Part shown: in pieces, positions 41,201-48,350 of the stretch
Numbering within the stretch: the stretch's first letter is position 1
Layout: the number at the start of each line of letters is the position of its first letter
From: Treponema sp.
Lineage (GTDB): Bacteria > Spirochaetota > Spirochaetia > Treponematales > Breznakiellaceae
Direction: 5' to 3'
Length of the DNA stretch: 48,350 nt
Assembly: GCA_031265435.1 (NCBI GenBank)
Contig: JAISCR010000180.1
Location: forward strand, 1-48,350
Position numbers and translations under genes: made by a program
The notes under the pieces: model-generated
Database searches by the model: none
Told to the model about the DNA's origin: nothing
The model's input: only the letters and a program-made list of their open reading frames with translations

Positions 41201-42180
41201 CCTCCCGCAAATTCGGCGGAACAGGACTGGGGCTGGCAATTTCAAAACGTATCGTAGAGATGATGGGCGGAAAAATATGGATCGAATCCGAACTGGGTAA
41301 AGGCTCAGCCTTTGTATTTATAGTACAGGCCGGCCGCGGCGGGGAAGAAAGGCGGAGTCTTTTAAACCCGAATGTGAACTGGAAAAATATCCGTATCCTG
41401 GCGGTTGATGATGATTCTGAAATACGGGATTATTTTGCCGAGATCGCCCAGTCTTTCAATATTCACTGTGATACCGCGGCAGGCGGAGATGAAGCCGTCT
41501 CGCTTATTGAGCAGAAGGGCGCTTATGATATTTATTTTGTTGACTGGAAGATGCCCGGCATGAACGGTATGGAACTAACCCATAAGATAAAGGAGAGTAA
41601 TCCTGATAATTCCGTTGTAATTATGATCTCCGCAACGGAATGGAGTGTGATTGAGGAAGAGGCAAAAGCCGCGGGGGTTGACAAGTTCCTGCCCAAACCC
41701 CTTTTCCCTTCTTCCATAGCCGATATGATTAACGAATGTTTGGGCGTGGACAGTCTGCCCGATGAGAAAGCACAGCCGGACACAGACGGCATCTTTGAAG
41801 GATACCATTTATTGCTGGCTGAGGATGTTGAAATTAACCGGGAAATTATACAAACGGTTTTGGAACCGACCCTCCTGACCTTTGACTGTGCGGAAAACGG
41901 CATAGAGGCGCTGCGGATGTTCGCTGAAGCGCCCGGGAAATATGATATGATCTTTATGGATGTGCAGATGCCTGAAATGGACGGCTATGAAGCCACACGG
42001 CAAATCCGGGCGCTTGATATCCCCAAGGCAAAACAAATCCCCATCATCGCCATGACCGCCAATGTGTTCCGGGAGGATATTGACAAATGCTTTGAGGCCG
42101 GAATGAATGGTCATGTGGGTAAGCCGCTGGATTTTGATGATGTATTATCAATTCTGCATAAGTATCTGAATACCAATTGA
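38299..42180 (+). CDS. Hybrid sensor histidine kinase with two solute-binding domains, GAF and two receivers
   Basis: 1293 residues. The N-terminal signal has a lipobox-like VAGC at Cys30. Two type-3 solute-binding-protein folds follow outside the membrane (about 60-295 and 300-550), the second with PASFYNSQERQWQGIAVDV. A membrane helix lies near 553-575 (WIIGVSGLLFCVFILLVV), then a GAF-like domain (about 595-760). HisKA has the phosphorylated His near 794 (FLANMSHEIRTPMN), and HATPase motifs are NLLSNAVKF, DTGIGI and GGTGLGLAIS. Two receiver domains follow, with Asp near 1082 (FVDWKMPG) and 1221 (FMDVQMPEMDG). There is no HPt domain. It probably senses an amino-acid-like periplasmic ligand; the output partner is not adjacent. 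Confidence 0.93.
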   Translation: MAVRYTKFRNLAGKICFCVAAGLLVCVAGCRMEVQPESEGSLHPAEYPVYTSFRTVPGVTEDEIAAIEALREQKDAFVYGMNLSTETFFDENGGIRGYTALFCGWLTELFGIRFEPAVYEWGDLIEGLESGEIDFSGELTATEARRKIYFMTDAIAERSIKFMRIAGSEELSDITKRRPPRYAFLEGTITPGLVLPHIRNHIETVFINDYRTAYSMLKNDEIDAFFDEGIAEAAFDVYGDIKAEEFFPLIYGPVSLTARNPPLEPVISIVQKALQNDGMYHLIELYNAGQQEYMRHKFSLQLNEEERLYIREHINSGNAVPVLFEYDNYPASFYNSQERQWQGIAVDVLKEIENITNLSFTRLNDGITEWPELLDMLGTGKASMITELIRSAERENRFLWTDESYQTDYYALLSKSDFPDLKINEVLYNRVGLIYDAAYTELFHSWFPDHADTVEYRNTDDAFAALENGEVSLVMATRNLLLSITNYSERAGYKANIVFNRSFDSLFGFNINETRLRSIVDKALRMIDTNSIAERWTRKTFDYRVKLERQLMPWIIGVSGLLFCVFILLVVMFYRNRQEGKRLEKIVQDRTAKLVRQDELLHAVNAAAAVLLASGTEELKNAIDGGIEKIAHSVNVDRINVWQNNPRDDGLLYYTCVYEWRNEGTPVYSGGKMDFSYRDTLPQWEEILAGGLSINGPIGSFQETERATLEPYYIKSILAVPVFLKSVFWGFISFDDCRLERSFPQEEENILRSASLLIVNTILRNEMAQNVRNALKAAEAASHAKSDFLANMSHEIRTPMNAIIGMTSIGKAASDIERKNYCLIKIEDASNHLLGIINDILDMSKIEANKFELSPAEFNFEKMLQRVVNVINFRVGEKEQSFTVHIDRAIPHTLIGDDQRLAQVITNLLSNAVKFTPDHGSITLDADFVKEEDGLCSIQIKVKDTGIGISKEQQSSLFHSFQQAESSTSRKFGGTGLGLAISKRIVEMMGGKIWIESELGKGSAFVFIVQAGRGGEERRSLLNPNVNWKNIRILAVDDDSEIRDYFAEIAQSFNIHCDTAAGGDEAVSLIEQKGAYDIYFVDWKMPGMNGMELTHKIKESNPDNSVVIMISATEWSVIEEEAKAAGVDKFLPKPLFPSSIADMINECLGVDSLPDEKAQPDTDGIFEGYHLLLAEDVEINREIIQTVLEPTLLTFDCAENGIEALRMFAEAPGKYDMIFMDVQMPEMDGYEATRQIRALDIPKAKQIPIIAMTANVFREDIDKCFEAGMNGHVGKPLDFDDVLSILHKYLNTN

Positions 42181-42205
42181 CGGAAAAAATGACATACAAT
42201 ATACT
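42177..42205 (+). promoter_or_regulatory. Leaderless-type promoter of the aldo/keto reductase-like gene
   Basis: TTGACG (42177-42182, overlapping the kinase stop codon), 17-bp spacer, TATACT (42200-42205), GTCATA, then ATG at 42212. Best example of the pattern in the window. Confidence 0.7.
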
Positions 42206-42211
42206 GTCATA

Positions 42212-43366
42212 ATGAAAGAAATGATGTACCGCGCAATCGGTAAAACGGACATGTCTGCCGGCGTCATAGGCCTGGGTGCGGAGCACCTTGACGGGAAACC
42301 TTACGAAACAGTGGACGAAGTTATCGGCGCCGCCATGGAACACGGCATCAACATCATGGATCTCTTTATGCCCGGCGAAACCGTGCGCAGCAACATAGGA
42401 CGCGCCCTTAAGGGAAAACGGGACAAAATGCTCATCCAGGGGCACATCTGTTCCACCGATATCAACGAACAGTACGACAGAAGCCGGGATCTCAAAACCA
42501 TACGGAAATATTTTGAAAACCTTCTTCGCTGCCTCGACACGGATTATATCGACTTCGGCATGCTGTTTTTTATCGACAGCGAAAAAGATTACTCCGAAGC
42601 CTTTGAAGGCGATGCCCTGCGCTATGCCCTGGAACTGAAAGAGAAGGGCGTCATCAGGGCCATAGGGGCAAGTTCCCACAACCCTCTTGTCGCGCGGCGG
42701 GTAGTGGAAACCGGTATTGTCGACCTCCTCATGTTCAGCATTAATCCTGCTTTTGATATGGCCCCGGGCGGCATTGATGTACTTGACTATCTTGGAGAGG
42801 CGGCGATTGATTACGAAAAAAACATTGATCCCGGCCGGGCCGCCCTGTACCGTCTCTGCGAGCAGAAAGGCGTAGCCATCACGGTGATGAAGACACTCGG
42901 CGCGGGGAAGCTCCTCTCTCCAAAATACACCCCCTTTGCAAAGCCTCTTACGGTTCCGCAGTGTATTCACTATGCGCTTACAAGGCCCGCGGTGGTCAGC
43001 GCTCTTGTGGGTTACTCAAACCGCCGGGAAGTGCTGGAAGCGCTGCGGTACCTTGACGCGGACGAAGCGGATAAGGATTACAGCGCCGTCATTGACAAGT
43101 ATCAGGGCGATTTCAAGGGTAACTGCGTATACTGCAATCACTGTCTTCCCTGTCCTTCCGGTATCAACATCGCGGAAGTAAATAAATACTTTGACATCGC
43201 CGTTCTTGATGAGGCACACATTCCGCCGGGCGTTCATGCTCATTATAGGGCTCTTGAAAAACACGGCGCCGACTGCATCTCCTGCGGAAGCTGCGAAGAG
43301 CGCTGCCCCTTTTCGGTGCCGGTTGTAAAGAACATGGAAAAGGCGGAAATGCTTTTCGGTTTTTAG
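42212..43366 (+). CDS. Aldo/keto-reductase-fold protein with C-terminal ferredoxin domain, atypical active site
   Basis: 384 residues. An AKR barrel (about 1-285) opens MYRAIGKTDMSAGVIGLG and keeps VIRAIGASSHNP and the late AVVSALVGYSNRREVLEAL. A two-cluster ferredoxin part follows (CVYCNHCLPCPSGI and CISCGSCEERCPF). Of the AKR catalytic tetrad only Asp is retained: the Tyr position (usual DTAxxYG) reads DLFMPGE, the Lys region reads MLIQGHI and the His region reads YIDFGMLFFID. It is probably not a classical carbonyl reductase. An electron-transfer or radical-linked role is possible. It follows the sensor kinase but has its own promoter. Confidence 0.85.
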   Translation: MKEMMYRAIGKTDMSAGVIGLGAEHLDGKPYETVDEVIGAAMEHGINIMDLFMPGETVRSNIGRALKGKRDKMLIQGHICSTDINEQYDRSRDLKTIRKYFENLLRCLDTDYIDFGMLFFIDSEKDYSEAFEGDALRYALELKEKGVIRAIGASSHNPLVARRVVETGIVDLLMFSINPAFDMAPGGIDVLDYLGEAAIDYEKNIDPGRAALYRLCEQKGVAITVMKTLGAGKLLSPKYTPFAKPLTVPQCIHYALTRPAVVSALVGYSNRREVLEALRYLDADEADKDYSAVIDKYQGDFKGNCVYCNHCLPCPSGINIAEVNKYFDIAVLDEAHIPPGVHAHYRALEKHGADCISCGSCEERCPFSVPVVKNMEKAEMLFGF

Positions 43367-43420
43367 CCGGGCAGAAAGAATCCGGCACAATTCTAAAAAA
43401 GCTCTGCCGCCCGGATTCGG
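43366..43420. terminator. Probable bidirectional terminator between convergent genes
   Basis: CCGGGCAGA (from 43368) pairs with TCTGCC-GCCCGG with a bulge, and GAATCCGG (43378-43385) is exactly complementary to CCGGATTC (43411-43418). It lies in the 56 bases between the stop codons of two convergent genes. The T runs are poor. Confidence 0.45.
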
Positions 43421-43422
43421 GT

Positions 43423-44673
43423 TTATCCGTGCAGAATAACGGTCACATCATTGACGTTGGTACCCGTAGGCCCCGTTTTGATCAGGGCGTTTACCGCCTC
43501 AAGCCCATGATACGCATCGTTGTTGTCAAGGATTTCCTGTAATTTAAGGCCCTTTGCCCCAAGGCGTTCCACGGTTTTACCGTCCACAATACCACCCGCG
43601 GCATCGGTCGGACCGTCGGTGCCGTCGGAACCTGCCGAGAAAATCAAAACGTTTTCCATGCCGGCAATGCCTTCGGCCGCGGCCAGAACCAATTCCTGAT
43701 TGCGCCCTCCCTTGCCGTTACCTTTAAGGTGAACCACCGTCTCGCCGCCAAGGATAAGAGCGCAGGGCCGCCTGAAGCTGAAGGAATCGCGCCCTATTCT
43801 CCGGGCCATTGCCGAAATAAGCCTTCCCGCGTCCCTTGCCTCGCAGTTCATGTCATCGCAGAGTATGTAGGGCGTATAGCCAAGCGCTTTGGCGATACCG
43901 GCGGCGCTTTGACAGAGGGTTCGCACACTGCCTGTAATTACCGATTCAACATTATCCAGGGCTTTGGGCGTTTCTTTTTCAAGATACGAACTAATCACGC
44001 TGTTCAGCCTAAGCCCGTATTTTTTTACCACGGCACGCGCGTCTTCCGCGGTGGAAAGGTCGGGCGCGGCGGGACCCGAAGCAATGGAATCAAGCCTGTC
44101 GCCGAGTACGTCGGAGAGCACCACGGTGAATACCTTTGCCGGGGCGCATATCCGGGCAAAGCGTCCGCCCTTTACCGAAGAAAGCCGCTTGCGTATCATG
44201 TTGATTTCGACAACATCCGCGCCGCTTGAAAGCAATTGCCTGTTTACATCGACAATATCTTCAAGGCTGATACCGGGCAGAGGTTTTTCAAACAGGGCCG
44301 AACCGCCCCCCGATATAAGGAAAAGCAGCTCGTCCCCCTCTTTAAGACTGCCGGCCATTTCAATAGCCGCCTCCGCGCCGCGTATCGTGTTTTCATCGGG
44401 CAGGGGATGACCCGCCTCAACGATCTCCAGACCGGGGATGGGCTTTTCCGCATGACCATATTTGGTAATCACAATCCCTTTTTTTATGCCGTTACCCAGT
44501 TCCTCTTGTGCCGCCCGGGCCATAGTCCACGCCGCCTTGCCTATTGCCGCCAGGTAAATGTCTCCTGAAAACCTGTGGTTTTTAAGCGCGTTACACACGG
44601 CGGCCCGGGGCAGATTTTCCTCAATGGACTTGTCAATAAGCGTCTGGGCGTCTCTATAAAGTTTTTCCATCAT
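43423..44673 (-). CDS. Glycerate 2-kinase (MOFRL/GckA type)
   Basis: Phosphorylates D-glycerate to 2-phosphoglycerate with ATP. 416 residues from ATG 44673 (AAGGA upstream), matching the family length. The frame stays open to 44802 but the extra 43 residues are A/T-rich, lack a ribosome site and are rejected. Motifs: YLAAIGKAAWTMARAAQEEL, GHPLPDENTIRGAEAA, FLISGGGSALFEKPLPG, VLSDVLGDRLDSIASGPAAPD, LGGETVVHLKGNGKGGRNQEL and the closing SAGSDGTDGPTDAAGGIVDG of the MOFRL domain. Not adjacent to other glycerate genes in this window. Confidence 0.93.
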   Translation of the reverse strand: MMEKLYRDAQTLIDKSIEENLPRAAVCNALKNHRFSGDIYLAAIGKAAWTMARAAQEELGNGIKKGIVITKYGHAEKPIPGLEIVEAGHPLPDENTIRGAEAAIEMAGSLKEGDELLFLISGGGSALFEKPLPGISLEDIVDVNRQLLSSGADVVEINMIRKRLSSVKGGRFARICAPAKVFTVVLSDVLGDRLDSIASGPAAPDLSTAEDARAVVKKYGLRLNSVISSYLEKETPKALDNVESVITGSVRTLCQSAAGIAKALGYTPYILCDDMNCEARDAGRLISAMARRIGRDSFSFRRPCALILGGETVVHLKGNGKGGRNQELVLAAAEGIAGMENVLIFSAGSDGTDGPTDAAGGIVDGKTVERLGAKGLKLQEILDNNDAYHGLEAVNALIKTGPTGTNVNDVTVILHG

Positions 44674-44841
44674 AAGATCCTTAGGGCTGGTAATCCCGGT
44701 ATCATTCAAACTGTGGATAAATTGTTCATACCCGCAAATTTGAACCGAATTCCCTTTCCGTATTCTTGAATAATATTTCAAATCGTAGTAATATCTTCTC
44801 ATGCGTTACGCCAAACCGGCCTTGAGCGCAGGTTTTGGGTA

Positions 44842-44869
44842 ATTATAGGGACAGTTTTGGCTTTGTCAA
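44842..44869 (-). promoter_or_regulatory. Promoter of the glycerate kinase gene
   Basis: Minus strand consensus TTGACA (44869-44864), 16-bp spacer, TATAAT (44847-44842). The resulting leader is about 160 bases. It contains TTATCCACAGTTTGAATGAT (near 44700-44719), which matches the tail of the MITE-like element at 4171-4195. Confidence 0.65.
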
Positions 44870-44920
44870 GGTACCCCAGCAGCTTAAATGTCAAGTCTTC
44901 ATCAGTAAAAAGGAGTGTCC

Positions 44921-47125
44921 ATGAAATTAAAGTACCGTTTAAGTCTCATCGTAATCGTGATATTGGTGGCAGTCATAGCCGCCCTGTCGTTCATCCTGCT
45001 CAACCGCTCTTCCTCGATGCAGATGGCCGCCGCCCTGGAAGGCCAGGAACGTCTTGCCGCGCAGCAAGCCGCCATTATCCAGAAGCGCTATGAAGGGTAT
45101 CTGCGGGTCGTGGATACCCTGGCGGATATGATGTCCGATTATGATCTGACCGAAGCGGGGCAGCAGCGTAACCGTTTCGATCAGCTTTTACATTCGGTTC
45201 TGGAATCCGAGGAACAGATCATAGGCGTGTACACTGTGTTTAAACCCAACACCATAGATTCCGGCTGGGACGCTTCATTTGTCGGAATTCCCGGCAATAC
45301 CGAAACCGGCCAATACGCTTCCTGGTATACCCGGCGCTCCGGGGAGATTGAACACCTGACCTACAACGATATACAGACGGTAATGGATATTGCCAATGGC
45401 CCTGACGCGCGCAAAGAGATAATCTATGATCCCGTGCCCCAAACCGTAGCCGGCAGGGATACCTTTACGGTCAAGATCAGCGCGCCGATAATCCGCCGCC
45501 GGACGGGCGAAGTGGTAGGCCGCGTTGGGGTAAACGTGGATACCGCGGAGACCCAGCCCGTGGTTGACGCGACTATTCAGGATCGCCATGAAATAGCCGG
45601 TATGTCGGTCTACTCTCAGAACGGAACCATTGTTGCCAGCGGCGCTCCCAATCAGGTAGGCCGGCTTCTCAGCGACGCGCAAAGGGCTCTCTTCAGCGCC
45701 GACACCGACGCCGCACAGAACGCGGTGCTAAACGGTGAAAAACGCCGGTTCAGGGATTATTCGGAAGTTCTGAACGCGGAATTGGAAATAATTCTCTACC
45801 CCTTTACCATCGGTGAAACCGGGACAAACTGGACATTGATGTTGGGTACCGAAGATCATGTAATCCTGGCGCAGGTTAACCGCATGATCGTTTTTACCAT
45901 CATTATCGCGGCGGCCGCGGTTATCCTTACGGCGGTGATTATCTTCCTGGTTTCTATCAGTATTACCAAACCCATTGTCAACGTGGCCCTCACCCTCAAG
46001 GACATATCCGAAGGCGAGGGCGATCTCACCAAAACCGTTGATTCCCATGCAAAAGACGAAATTGGCGCCCTCGCCCGCTACTTCAACGCAACCCTGGATA
46101 AGATCAAACAGCTCATCATCATCATTAAAAACCAGTCCACTGCTCTCTCCGATATTGGCGCTGAACTGGCAAACAACATGACCGAAACCGCCGCCGCCGT
46201 CAATGAGATAACCGCCAATATCCAGAACATCAAAGGCCGGATGATCAACCAGTCCGCCAGCGTTACCGAAACCAACGCTACCATGGAGCAGATAACTGTT
46301 AACATAGACAAACTTTCCGGTTATGTAGACCGTCAGAGCGCCAGCGTTTCCCAGTCCTCCTCGTCCATTGAGGAAATGCTTGCCAATATCCAGTCTGTTA
46401 CTCAAACTCTGATAAAAAATACCGGCAATGTTAAGGAATTAACAGAGTCCTCCGAAGTGGGACGCACGGGCCTCCAGGAGGTGGCGGCGGACATTCAGGA
46501 AATTGCCCGTGAAAGCGAAGGACTTTTGGAGATCAACGCGGTGATGGAAAACATCGCCAGCCAGACAAACCTCTTGTCCATGAACGCCGCCATAGAAGCG
46601 GCCCACGCCGGAGAAGCGGGGAAAGGTTTTGCCGTGGTAGCCGACGAGATCCGCAAACTCGCCGAAAATTCCGGGGAGCAGTCCAAGACAATTGCCACAG
46701 TACTCAAAAAGATAAAAGACTCCATCGACAAGATCACCAAGTCCACCGAAAACGTGCTCAACAAGTTCGAGGCGATAGACGGCGGGGTGAGAACCGTAGC
46801 CGAGCAGGAGGAAAATATCCGCAGCGCCATGGAAGAGCAGAGCGCGGGGAGCAAGCAGGTACTGGAGGCCATCAGCCAGTTGAATGAAGCGACTCAGATG
46901 GTCAGGAACGGTTCCAAAGAAATGCTTGAGGGGAGTAAACAGGTAATTCAGGAGAGCCGGAATCTGGAAATGACAACCCAGGAGATTTCCGGTGGGATGA
47001 ACGAAATGGCCACGGGGGCGGATCAGATCAACGTGGCGGTAAGCCGGGTGAACGAGATCAGCGGGCAGAACAAGGAAAACATTGATATACTGGTCAGGGA
47101 GGTGTCAAAATTCAAAGTAGAATAG
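44921..47125 (+). CDS. Methyl-accepting chemotaxis protein with Cache-type sensor domain
   Basis: 734 residues from ATG 44921 (AGGAG five bases upstream; a GTG two codons before lies within that site). TM1 spans about residues 7-28 ([19 protein letters not shown]). The periplasmic part is a double-Cache-like domain with [23 protein letters not shown] and [13 protein letters not shown]2 lies near 328-352 ([18 protein letters not shown]), then HAMP and a long signalling coiled coil whose hairpin tip reads [20 protein letters not shown] and [16 protein letters not shown]. Senses a small molecule and signals to CheA. No che genes lie next to it. Confidence 0.95.
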   Translation: MKLKYRLSLIVIVILVAVIAALSFILLNRSSSMQMAAALEGQERLAAQQAAIIQKRYEGYLRVVDTLADMMSDYDLTEAGQQRNRFDQLLHSVLESEEQIIGVYTVFKPNTIDSGWDASFVGIPGNTETGQYASWYTRRSGEIEHLTYNDIQTVMDIANGPDARKEIIYDPVPQTVAGRDTFTVKISAPIIRRRTGEVVGRVGVNVDTAETQPVVDATIQDRHEIAGMSVYSQNGTIVASGAPNQVGRLLSDAQRALFSADTDAAQNAVLNGEKRRFRDYSEVLNAELEIILYPFTIGETGTNWTLMLGTEDHVILAQVNRMIVFTIIIAAAAVILTAVIIFLVSISITKPIVNVALTLKDISEGEGDLTKTVDSHAKDEIGALARYFNATLDKIKQLIIIIKNQSTALSDIGAELANNMTETAAAVNEITANIQNIKGRMINQSASVTETNATMEQITVNIDKLSGYVDRQSASVSQSSSSIEEMLANIQSVTQTLIKNTGNVKELTESSEVGRTGLQEVAADIQEIARESEGLLEINAVMENIASQTNLLSMNAAIEAAHAGEAGKGFAVVADEIRKLAENSGEQSKTIATVLKKIKDSIDKITKSTENVLNKFEAIDGGVRTVAEQEENIRSAMEEQSAGSKQVLEAISQLNEATQMVRNGSKEMLEGSKQVIQESRNLEMTTQEISGGMNEMATGADQINVAVSRVNEISGQNKENIDILVREVSKFKVE

Positions 47126-47308
47126 AAGTAATCGTCTTCTGTCAACTGATGATGTGATCCTTTATTGAAGGCTTAACTGCCAGCGCTTTCTGTGTGGTTT
47201 CCGTGGCGCCGGGGGTCTACGCCTCGGGAGACGTGACCGGGATATTATCAACTGCCGCCTTTCGTGGTAGACTGGAATGGGTAACGATTAATATTCCGGA
47301 GAAGGATC

Positions 47309-48350
47309 TTGATTTTATTGATAGCGGATGATGAAAAAAACATCCGCACCTTCATGCAGAATACCCTGTCCCGAATGGATCTGGGCTTCTCGGAAATCAT
47401 AACCGCAGAAGACGGAGAAAAAGCTCTGGAACTGTCAAAAAACAGGAAGCCCGATATCATCATCACCGATGTGGTTATGCCTGGTCTCTCGGGACATGAG
47501 CTGGCCTTTGAAATACAGAAATATGATCCCGGATGTATTTTTATCTTTATCAGCGGCTACGATAATGTAGACTACCTTCACAACGCCATAGATCTCCAGG
47601 TATTCAGGTATCTTCTAAAACCCATAGACATCGACAAGCTGGTGGATACCCTGAAACTCGCCATTGAGGAGAGCGGAAAACGGAGGCAGTTAAACCTGGA
47701 TACTTTCTTTTCCGGCGTGTACGCCCTCATTGGGGAAGAGGCTCCCCTCCGGGCTATAGGGGAGGAGCATATCGGGACGCTCTCGAAAAACGCCGTGGTT
47801 CTTTCCGGGGAACTTTCGGCAACGGTTATCAAAACGGCATATCTCTTATTAACGGTTATCGAAAAAGAGCAGTTCTTTTCGCCTAAAAACACCTTCGCCT
47901 TTCTCTCATCCTCGGGGCTGTTTCAATGTGCTTCCTTTCCCGCACTTATTGCATGCTGCGGAGAAATATACGGTAAACTGGATTTGATCAGGGAAAAACC
48001 CCTTTTGCTGAAAAACCGTTCGGTCATAGAGAATGCCTGCGCCTACATTGAAGAGCACTACATGAAAAACATAGGCGCCATCGACATTGCGGAATACTGC
48101 GGTATATCCGTGGGGTATCTCAGTAAACTTTTTAATCAGCACCCCTACGTTTCTATTCCCCAGTACATAACCGATACACGCCTTAGACACGCCATGGAGC
48201 TTCTCTTTGAGGGGAGGCTGACCATAGGCGAAATCGCTGCCCGGTGCGGATTTTCAAGCGCCAACTATTTCACCAAGGTATTCAGGGTCAAGTACGGCGA
48301 AAGTCCAAGGGAGCTCAAAAAAATCGGGGGGGGGGGGGGGGGGGGGGGGT
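47309..48350 (+). CDS. AraC-type response regulator (YesN-like), 3' end at window edge
   Basis: The gene starts at TTG 47309 (GGAGAAGG upstream) and is still open at the window end. Receiver domain: LIADDEKNIRT at the start, phosphorylated Asp at residue 54 (IIITDVVMPG), signalling Lys in RYLLKPID. A helical middle region follows, then a C-terminal AraC-type DNA-binding domain with GAIDIAEYCGISVGYLSKLF and TIGEIAARCGFSSANYFTKV. After SPRELKKIG the frame enters a G24 tract, predicting poly-glycine or a premature end by slippage. It follows the chemotaxis receptor by about 180 bases; its sensor kinase is not in view. Confidence 0.9.
   Translation, partial: MILLIADDEKNIRTFMQNTLSRMDLGFSEIITAEDGEKALELSKNRKPDIIITDVVMPGLSGHELAFEIQKYDPGCIFIFISGYDNVDYLHNAIDLQVFRYLLKPIDIDKLVDTLKLAIEESGKRRQLNLDTFFSGVYALIGEEAPLRAIGEEHIGTLSKNAVVLSGELSATVIKTAYLLLTVIEKEQFFSPKNTFAFLSSSGLFQCASFPALIACCGEIYGKLDLIREKPLLLKNRSVIENACAYIEEHYMKNIGAIDIAEYCGISVGYLSKLFNQHPYVSIPQYITDTRLRHAMELLFEGRLTIGEIAARCGFSSANYFTKVFRVKYGESPRELKKIGGGGGGGG
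48326..48349 (+). repeat. Poly-G tract, 24 bases
   Basis: Twenty-four consecutive G residues followed by T end the window, inside the last codons of the response regulator. Either a real slippage-prone tract or an assembly artefact at a contig end. Confidence 0.6.

Noticed and set aside
44674-44802. Forty-three-residue N-terminal extension of glycerate kinase
   Set aside because: The segment lacks a ribosome site before it, has unusual composition and contains a MITE tail fragment; the internal ATG has AAGGA and gives the family length.

Overview
The window reads as a chromosomal segment of a host-associated spirochaete, most likely a Treponema of the termite-gut type. This is inferred from the spirochaete-style TatT/TatP/TatQM TRAP transporter, a clan AA aspartic protease relic of a kind I associate with Treponema, an Rpn-family nuclease tail with REEG repeats, many lipoproteins, and YesN/Lpl-type regulator and transporter sets. 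No rRNA, tRNA, CRISPR array or intact insertion sequence was found.

Layout. 1-4.2 kb is accessory ground: a truncated Rpn-like nuclease, an unknown protein coupled to a collagen-like lipoprotein, a 21-bp minisatellite, an unknown protein, a cupin, and four copies of a dispersed hairpin repeat built on GTCGAA. 4.2-9.1 kb is a leftward operon tatT-tatP-tatQM-pnp (TRAP uptake plus purine nucleoside phosphorylase). 9.1-13.5 kb is again accessory: a coiled-coil membrane protein, a protease relic, an 800-residue InlB-repeat/glycine-rich lipoprotein, an IS256 relic and a small lipoprotein.

13.5-28.5 kb is the core: two divergent operons from overlapping promoters near 19.96 kb. Leftward: selD-yedF-DUF3343-yqeC-xdhA-xdhB-xdhC. 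Rightward: mocA-xdhD-ygfK-ssnA-yqeB. Together they encode two molybdenum hydroxylases, selenium activation and delivery (SelD, YedF, DUF3343), selenium-cofactor maturation (YqeB, YqeC), molybdopterin cytidylylation (MocA), a large Fe-S/flavin reductase (YgfK) and an aminohydrolase (SsnA). This is an apparently complete selenium-dependent molybdenum hydroxylase (SDMH) locus for purine oxidation, and the PNP/TRAP operon upstream could feed it with free purine bases.

28.5-34.9 kb is an Lpl-type ABC transporter operon ending in an Old-Yellow-Enzyme-type reductase, with a divergent AraC regulator whose stop codon lies in a MITE-like element. 35-38.2 kb holds a C45-type Ntn hydrolase divergent from metY. 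38.3-43.4 kb holds a large hybrid sensor kinase followed by a ferredoxin-fused aldo/keto reductase lacking most of its usual catalytic residues. 43.4-48.35 kb holds a glycerate 2-kinase, a chemotaxis receptor and a YesN-like response regulator that runs into a 24-G tract at the window edge.

A recurring regulatory feature is a -10 box ending only 6-8 nt before the start codon, without a Shine-Dalgarno, at up to eight places. This suggests widespread leaderless mRNAs for first genes, while genes inside operons keep good ribosome binding sites.
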